From Plantago ovata (taxonomy: Eukaryota; Streptophyta; Magnoliopsida; Lamiales; Plantaginaceae), in the NCBI GenBank assembly GCA_028274465.1, contig CM051456.1, positions 1,055,545 through 1,119,544 of the forward strand: a stretch of DNA of 64,000 nt, in the 5' to 3' direction. Below the pieces are notes generated by a model. That model made no database searches. It saw only the letters and a program-made list of their open reading frames with translations, and was not told the origin of the DNA. Below, in pieces: positions 58,081 through 64,000 of this stretch (the first letter of the stretch is position 1; the number at the start of each line of letters is the position of its first letter). Position numbers and translations under genes: made by a program.

Positions 58081-59570
58081 GCAGTCATGTGCCTAGTTGC
58101 AATTTCTTTCTTATCAAGTTCCAATCATTAAAAATCAATCGCCATAAATTCCAGGAGCATACACTCACAATCACATTTATTCTTGATTTTTATAGGTTTC
58201 TTCATAATTAAATCAACCTCAAGATACTTTACTTGATAGATCATTTAACAATGATTAGCATTTGTGTTCCCTCTGTGTGTGATCAACAACAACGAACCGT
58301 GTCATCAATAGGATATCACACGACTCAAACTGTTGGCTCACTTCCGATCCCAAAAACTACCTAAACTAGGAAAGTTCGCAATCTTAATAATGTGATGTGA
58401 ACTAATATTGAAATTCAGCGTCAAATTCGAGTGTAATTAATGTCATCACATTTTAAGTACATAATAGTGTTATACTCCCCCCGTCTCACTATAATTTACC
58501 CATTATAACTCATAATAATTTAATTTATAATTTACAAAGATAAGCATTACAAGAGACGTTGATTTTTAATCACATGGAGGAAACCTAATTATACAGAGTT
58601 GACAACTCCAGTAGGATTGTACCATGGTAGAAGCTGAACTGATATGCTCTAGTTCGTTTGTCCCGCATTTCCTCCGCTCTTGATTGATTCCGTCTTTTCC
58701 AATTCGCGCTTCTTCTTTGGCTTAGTTTTGTACTTGTCACGTGCTAGAATTTCATTGGCTCCGCTTTTTCTTCATTTGTGATTCGATCCTTCAGCTTATT
58801 GACGCCTTTCTTCTTGACCCCAATAGTTAATTTCAAATTTCTTACAATTAAGTCCTCTAAAATTATCTTCATCGGTCCTTTTTATTTCAGCAAATTTCCC
58901 ATATAAATCATATAGTAGTAAAAATATGGTGAAGTATCGAAAAATGATCAAGGTTTATCACATGGATGCTTTTGACCGGTGCTGGAATGCCGAACTCATT
59001 GATCTTGGGGCTTGCTCACTTCGACTAATATGGAAGAATTCGAATAATTACAAGTTTTAATTAATTTATGGGGTTGAAAATTGACCAAACTAATGTTTAG
59101 TGTCGCGCCTCTCCAGTTTGCTGCTCATATAGACCACCCAAATAGTCAAACAAATTGATAAGATTCCAGGGAATGGAAGAAAAAAGATGTACGTACTGTG
59201 TCGGTTTAGTAAATTAAGACTTGATTAAGACGACTTCATATTATTTATTTATTGGTTTAATATTGTATTAACTCTTAAGTGTCTAGGTCAAAATGAAGCA
59301 TTTGAATGTTAGAAATTCATATGATTGATTCGAGTGATTAAGATTGACGTTCAAGTTTTGGGGCTGAATTTTCTATACTATGAGTGATTTTTAGCCTAAA
59401 TGTGTGTTTTTCATATATATTCGTCTCATCTTCAATGATGGGTTGTAGTTCATTTTTAAAAAAAAAATGATGGGTTGTAGTTAAAGAATTGAAATACTTG
59501 CTAAATTATGCATGGAAATGACTAATATATTGGGAAGCTTTATCTGAACGAGTATGGATGGGAAATAGTT
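58081..59570. other. AT-rich intergenic stretch, no supported gene
   Basis: A MITE-like terminus CTCCCCCCGTCTCACTATAA occurs near 58476 without a clear partner. On the minus strand at about 58670-58885 a short Lys-rich reading (GVKKKGVNKLKDRITNEEKA, then after a frame change ILARDKYKTKPKKKRELEK) might be a decayed coding fragment; I do not recognise the family. Nothing else stands out. Confidence 0.4.
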
Positions 59571-59579
59571 TTAGGAGTG

Positions 59580-60316
59580 GAGAGAGTAGTTTGATTCATT
59601 TGAATAAATTCGAATTGATTTGAATTAAACTGAAATGAAGACGATTTGTTTTTCTCAAATTAAATAAAAATATCGTATCTGAACATAATTAGAAGCTCAA
59701 CATTAGTTGCAACTCCTGTTTTTCTAACACTTAAGAGTTAAACTACAACGAACTTTTCTATCAGTAATCTCACTTGCAAAGGATGTAAAACGAGAAAAAT
59801 ATGTGTAACATTCATTAGGTTCTTGAGTTTAACACAAACTTATCAACTAGTTTAACTATGAGTTAGGTGAGCTTACTTCACTATTTGACCACAACAGGCT
59901 TGTTAAATAAATCTCTATTGAATAGCTGGTTAACTAAGTCTCTGTTAATTATCTAAACAAAACTGAATTTAATTTAATTTATCTGAAATGTTTTTTTGCA
60001 TGAAAAGAATAACTACTTTTTTTTCACGTTAAATCCAGTTCAAATCATTTCATTTCAGTTCAGTTCCGTTCAAATTTGCTTTGTTGTAAGTTTAAATTTG
60101 AAATTTATATTTTGAATAAACTCAGTCCAGTTCTCTTTAGAACTTTTCAAGCAAATCGAATAAATCTTATATGACTTATAAACTGTTATTTTCGTCTGAA
60201 TAAAACTGAACGGAACGGAACTAAACAAAATTTATTTGTAGTTTAAAATATAACTAAGCAATTTTGAATAGAACTGAACTAAAAATAATGAGATTTATTC
60301 GGAGAGAACATAGCCT
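59580..60316. repeat. GAACTGAAC-rich dispersed element
   Basis: CATTTCAGTTCAGTTCCGTT near 60050 and ACTGAACGGAACGGAACTAA near 60210 are inverted with respect to each other. The right end reads GAGAGAACATAGCCTA, close to the end at about 46373. It is probably a non-autonomous DNA element; the left limit is uncertain. Confidence 0.4.
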
Positions 60317-60430
60317 ATAACACTAGCTATCTTATTTTACCTGCTGATTATTTATAAACTATCAACTAATTTAATTTTGCTAAACAACGCGTTAACTCAT
60401 GAGGTTTCCAATTGATACCTCCACCGAGCA

Positions 60431-60496
60431 AAACCTACTCAATGTAGTTTTTTTTTTTTTTTTTTTTTTTTCTAAGGAAACCTACTCAATGTAGTT
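60431..60496 (-). mobile_element. Tail-only retro-insertion: 19-bp target duplication around a poly(T) run
   Basis: AAACCTACTCAATGTAGTT occurs at 60431-60449 and again at 60478-60496, perfectly. Between them lie only about 22 T and CTAAGG. On the minus strand this is CCTTAG plus a poly(A) tail between long target-site duplications, the footprint of target-primed reverse transcription that aborted almost at once. Confidence 0.8.
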
Positions 60497-63400
60497 GACT
60501 TATCATCATAGATATTCCAATTTGCCATCTCAAAAAACACAGATCAAGAAACCTTCTGGGGCGAATCTTTCAACTAATAACACGTTTGAAAAACTCAACA
60601 CATTTCATGAAATGATCACCAAAACAGTTTCAGTTTAATTTAATTGTATATATGTACCAAATCTAAGAATATAAGATGATTAAATTAAATTAAACTTAGA
60701 TTATTTTTCTTGCCATCATGTTAAGCAGACACAGAAACAAAGCAAGCAGTTGATAAACATATTTTAATTTCACCTTGCAATTACCAATGAACCCCATCAA
60801 AACTTGGATTTGATTCCAAAACCTATTTCTTTTTCCAATTTTGGGTTTCTCTTGGTTTAGTGATTATGCTCAAATTAGTTTTAATCGTTGTTTAATAGTT
60901 GTTCTAATAAATTATTGTCAACAATGACTAGGATTTGTCGATGTGACAACATATTTTGTCCCTATGTCTCCCTATCAAAACACCGAGAATATTGCTACAG
61001 TGTTTATTAGTATTATTCATAATTGTTTAAAACTCATTATTGGTTATATTTTTTTGTTAAATTTTCAATGATTCCTCTAAATGTGGTTAATTTATTTGTT
61101 TCCTGTGGTTATGTTCCCTAGCTCATACACATTGGTAGCTTCTATCATGGAAGTTTGATTAGTTAATTGTGTTTATAGATCGATTCTAACATTAAACTTT
61201 TTTCTTAGATTCACATTTGTTTGATGAGAAGGATCAGTTTATTGGTTTCTTAGAAGGTGGGATTTCCACGACTTCTTACTGTAATATACAGTGTAAAATT
61301 CAATTTTAATTGTAAAGTTTGATTACATACGTGGCGTTGTTATTTTTTATAACATAGTACAATTAAGAATCAAATGCTCATGATATGCAAAATTGACACG
61401 AATTACGTATAAAATTGATGGTTCTGTAATTTTTAACCCTGTGGTAGGATCTTGAAGAAGTGGATCAATGTGTCATCACTTATCAATAATGGGATGATTA
61501 ATTAAGCTAAATCTTAGTAATAATCATGTGGGATGACCTAGCTAGCTGCTAGGAGTAGGATTTACACTCAGGATTTAGATCTATAATTGTAGTCATTTTA
61601 TAACTTCTAAACTGATATATGAAAGAACAAAAGAAAGACATGAGAAGATTCCCAATCTATAAAAGACCCAACGCATCCCACAAAATCTTTCAACTATATA
61701 TACAACCATTGGATTAGCAACTAATCTTCAAAATGTAATGATAATTGTGTAATTAGTTTTCTTGATATTCTTGTGAGTTTTTCTATCTGCCCCACATATA
61801 TAATTTGAGTTTGTAAAAGCAATATAATGTCACATATCTTAAAGAGAGATCCAATATAATTTCTGCATAATTCTTGATAATGATATATTCATGTGTCATA
61901 TCAATATCATCATAACATATCTTTCATCCTTTAATGAAGGACAAACAATGATGTTAACATTTTTTTTTCCCGCATTTGTTGTATACTTTTATTAATAGAG
62001 ATTGCAAATTCTCAAACCGCTGGTTCCAAACCTAATGCAATGAAATAGTGGAGTAACTCACTTTCAAATATTTTACTACGATGTAATTTATGGTCCCGTG
62101 TTTTTGCGTACATTTCACATTTTAAATGTCAAATACGAGTTCAATCACGAATATGAAATAGAGACCATTGCTCATAGTTTTCAGAAATAAAACGTGAACA
62201 CCCATTCGAGGATAACGCTCTACCTTCATATCACGCCTATTAGAGGAGTAGCATCTTATTTCCAAGTTTTTCCTCAACGCCTATTAGAAACTATTCAAGA
62301 ATTTTACCCTCCGCCACTTTCATTGGGTGCCTTTACCTAGGTCAATAATTTGATTGTATAACTATGATGCATGGGACCAATTTGAGTATCATCATAGCCT
62401 CTATGCCATAAATTTCTGCTCAAATGACTCTATTATTTCATGAAATGGAAAAAGATAGTCATGATATGTGTTTTGTTCCATAACATAATTAGCTAGATGG
62501 ACCCTTTAATTTGTTCATCTCCAACACTTTTATTTTCCAATAATATTGATAGCATGTCACACACACTTTTTGTTCCCAACTCCGGTTTTCCATGTTATGT
62601 TAGTACCTAGTCTCTTTCTTATGAGTTGTTACATATCTAACTCACTTAAGACAACTGTTATTTTTTGTTTTTGTGTTCTATCATTTTGACAACAAGTACA
62701 ATGTTACATGTGCTTAGTTATTAACCTAAACATTGTCTCAATGAAATGTCAATGCATACTACTAGTTTAATAGTGAGCCATACACTAAGTTGCTTACTTA
62801 GCCCTAGTTGAGAATTCGCATGATGGTGCTATTTCATCCATTCGATCAAATCAACTCATTATCATATAGCCTAACGAATAATATCACAATAGAGAGATTT
62901 AACTAGACCTTATATGGAACGTATAAATTATTGACAATAGATCAATCATATATTTTGCTGAGAATCTCTTGTCTTAGGACAATATTTTCATCTTGCAAAG
63001 AATTTTATAACCTCCAACTCTCCAATCTTCACTTTTGTAAAACAACAATTATTGATAAGATTTACATCAGCAGCCCCTGGCCACTTTTTTCTCCGCAGAT
63101 ATGGCCCTAACTTTGATGACCTTTTATCCAAATGACAAAACAGTACTACCAATTTCATGACACTCAAGTGCAACCACAAAGTCTTGACAGGGGTAATTTT
63201 GACTTTTCCATTTAAAAAGGTAACTGTACAGTCTGTACAGCCCAAGGTCCAACCCACGCGCACTGTACATTCTGTCTGAGATTAAGAAGTAAATTTATTA
63301 CTGAGGTTAACAGATGAAAAAGTAAAATGGTAAAATAAGCAAACGAATGTTATTAATTTGTCACAAATTTGGTATCTAATCAGACCGTACGTCATCACTA

Positions 63401-64000
63401 GTAGAATAGAAATACAGTAGTATATACTACAGTATCCAATGGAAGTTCTGTACACGGTATTCTCACGTGCCATCATCATTTACATTTTAGTAGTATTTTA
63501 ATTTTTACCTATGGTAAAAATATTTTTGAATTGCGAAATACATTAGCTTTGCCTCACATTAGGGTAACTAACTTAAATGTAGGAGAAGTAATAATACGCT
63601 TTTATGAACTCAGTTTCGATCTAAATTTACATTATCAAGTACTATCGGTCCAGAACACTTTATTAGTATAACGTACTTCCTATACTACCTATAAATCAAA
63701 ATTGATTTCGCTCATAGTACACATTATTTGAGAAATTTAGGCTTGTATCAGTGTATGTTATGTAAAGTATCATCTCCAACTACAAAATCTTTAAGAACTG
63801 GTTCATCCCATTTCTTACAATCTCAAGTTAATATTGAGCCTTGAACAGTTTTAGTTCCACTTTGTATGTTTTGAACCGCCTCTTTTTAATCACGTGTTAA
63901 CCTGTAATATAATCGACTCCTAAATTAAGTATACCACCTGAGTAACTGATCAATTTTCATTTTCATGTACAAGTATTGGCGTACGATGTACGGACTAGCT
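60497..64000. other. AT-rich intergenic DNA, no gene seen
   Basis: No open frame of convincing length or family resemblance on either strand. The 91-codon minus-strand frame at 62988-63263 and the 65-codon one at 63282-63479 match nothing I recognise. Some of this may be flanking regulatory DNA of a gene beyond the right edge. Confidence 0.6.

Noticed and set aside
62988..63263. 91-codon minus-strand frame
   Set aside because: No family resemblance, no support from neighbouring splice sites, AT-rich intergenic setting.

Overview
The window is nuclear DNA from a flowering plant, most likely a eudicot. Genes have many short GT-AG introns, intergenic DNA is AT-rich and full of small transposon remnants, and the proteins are plant-type: a nuclear-encoded photosystem I subunit with a plastid presequence, plant-type acidic ribosomal protein P1, ABCC1/ABCC2-type vacuolar transporters and NLR fragments. 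The family cannot be fixed from sequence alone. A dispersed GAACTGAAC-type element hints weakly at Caryophyllales.

Layout, left to right. (1) 1-7.5 kb: 5' part of a minus-strand ABCC1/ABCC2-type ABC transporter (copy 1, exons 1-20; the rest lies beyond the left edge). (2) 9.57-13.4 kb: RNA polymerase II subunit RPB7, minus strand, with a LINE relic in intron 3 and a hAT-like MITE in the 5'UTR intron. (3) 13.7-17.4 kb: repeats, namely a 1.34-kb hAT-like element, an adjoining minisatellite and a strongly palindromic satellite. (4) 17.49-18.13 kb: acidic ribosomal protein P1, minus strand. (5) 18.2-22.8 kb: MITE-like and SINE insertions, a broken NLR gene and an internally deleted cationic amino acid transporter pseudogene. 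(6) 23.4-33.5 kb: ABCC copy 2, complete (27 coding exons, 1623 aa). (7) 33.85-34.18 kb: a fossil of exon 1/intron 1 of the purine gene PUR5. (8) 34.7-45.9 kb: ABCC copy 3, complete (27 coding exons, 1619 aa). (9) 47.8-49.1 kb: PsaK, minus strand. (10) 50.96-53.53 kb: PUR5 (AIR synthetase), plus strand, eight exons, with an apparent one-base deletion in exon 1. (11) 54.7-58.1 kb: an antisense NLR fragment, a CACTA-like end and a duplicated, decayed 3' half of PUR5. (12) 58.1-64 kb: AT-rich intergenic DNA with repeat insertions and no gene I can support.

The main theme is a tandem array of three ABCC1/ABCC2-type genes, all on the minus strand, with identical intron positions wherever comparable and a conserved 5'UTR intron. 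Copies 2 and 3 are recent duplicates and copy 1 is older. The PUR5 exon-1 fossil between copies 2 and 3 matches the order ABCC - (PsaK) - PUR5 to the right of copy 3. The duplicated unit therefore probably reached into PUR5, and PsaK was either lost from one copy or arrived later. The other genes (RPB7, RPP1, PsaK, PUR5) are housekeeping or photosynthesis genes with no functional link to the transporters. I found no CRISPR array, operon or clearly new enzymatic system.
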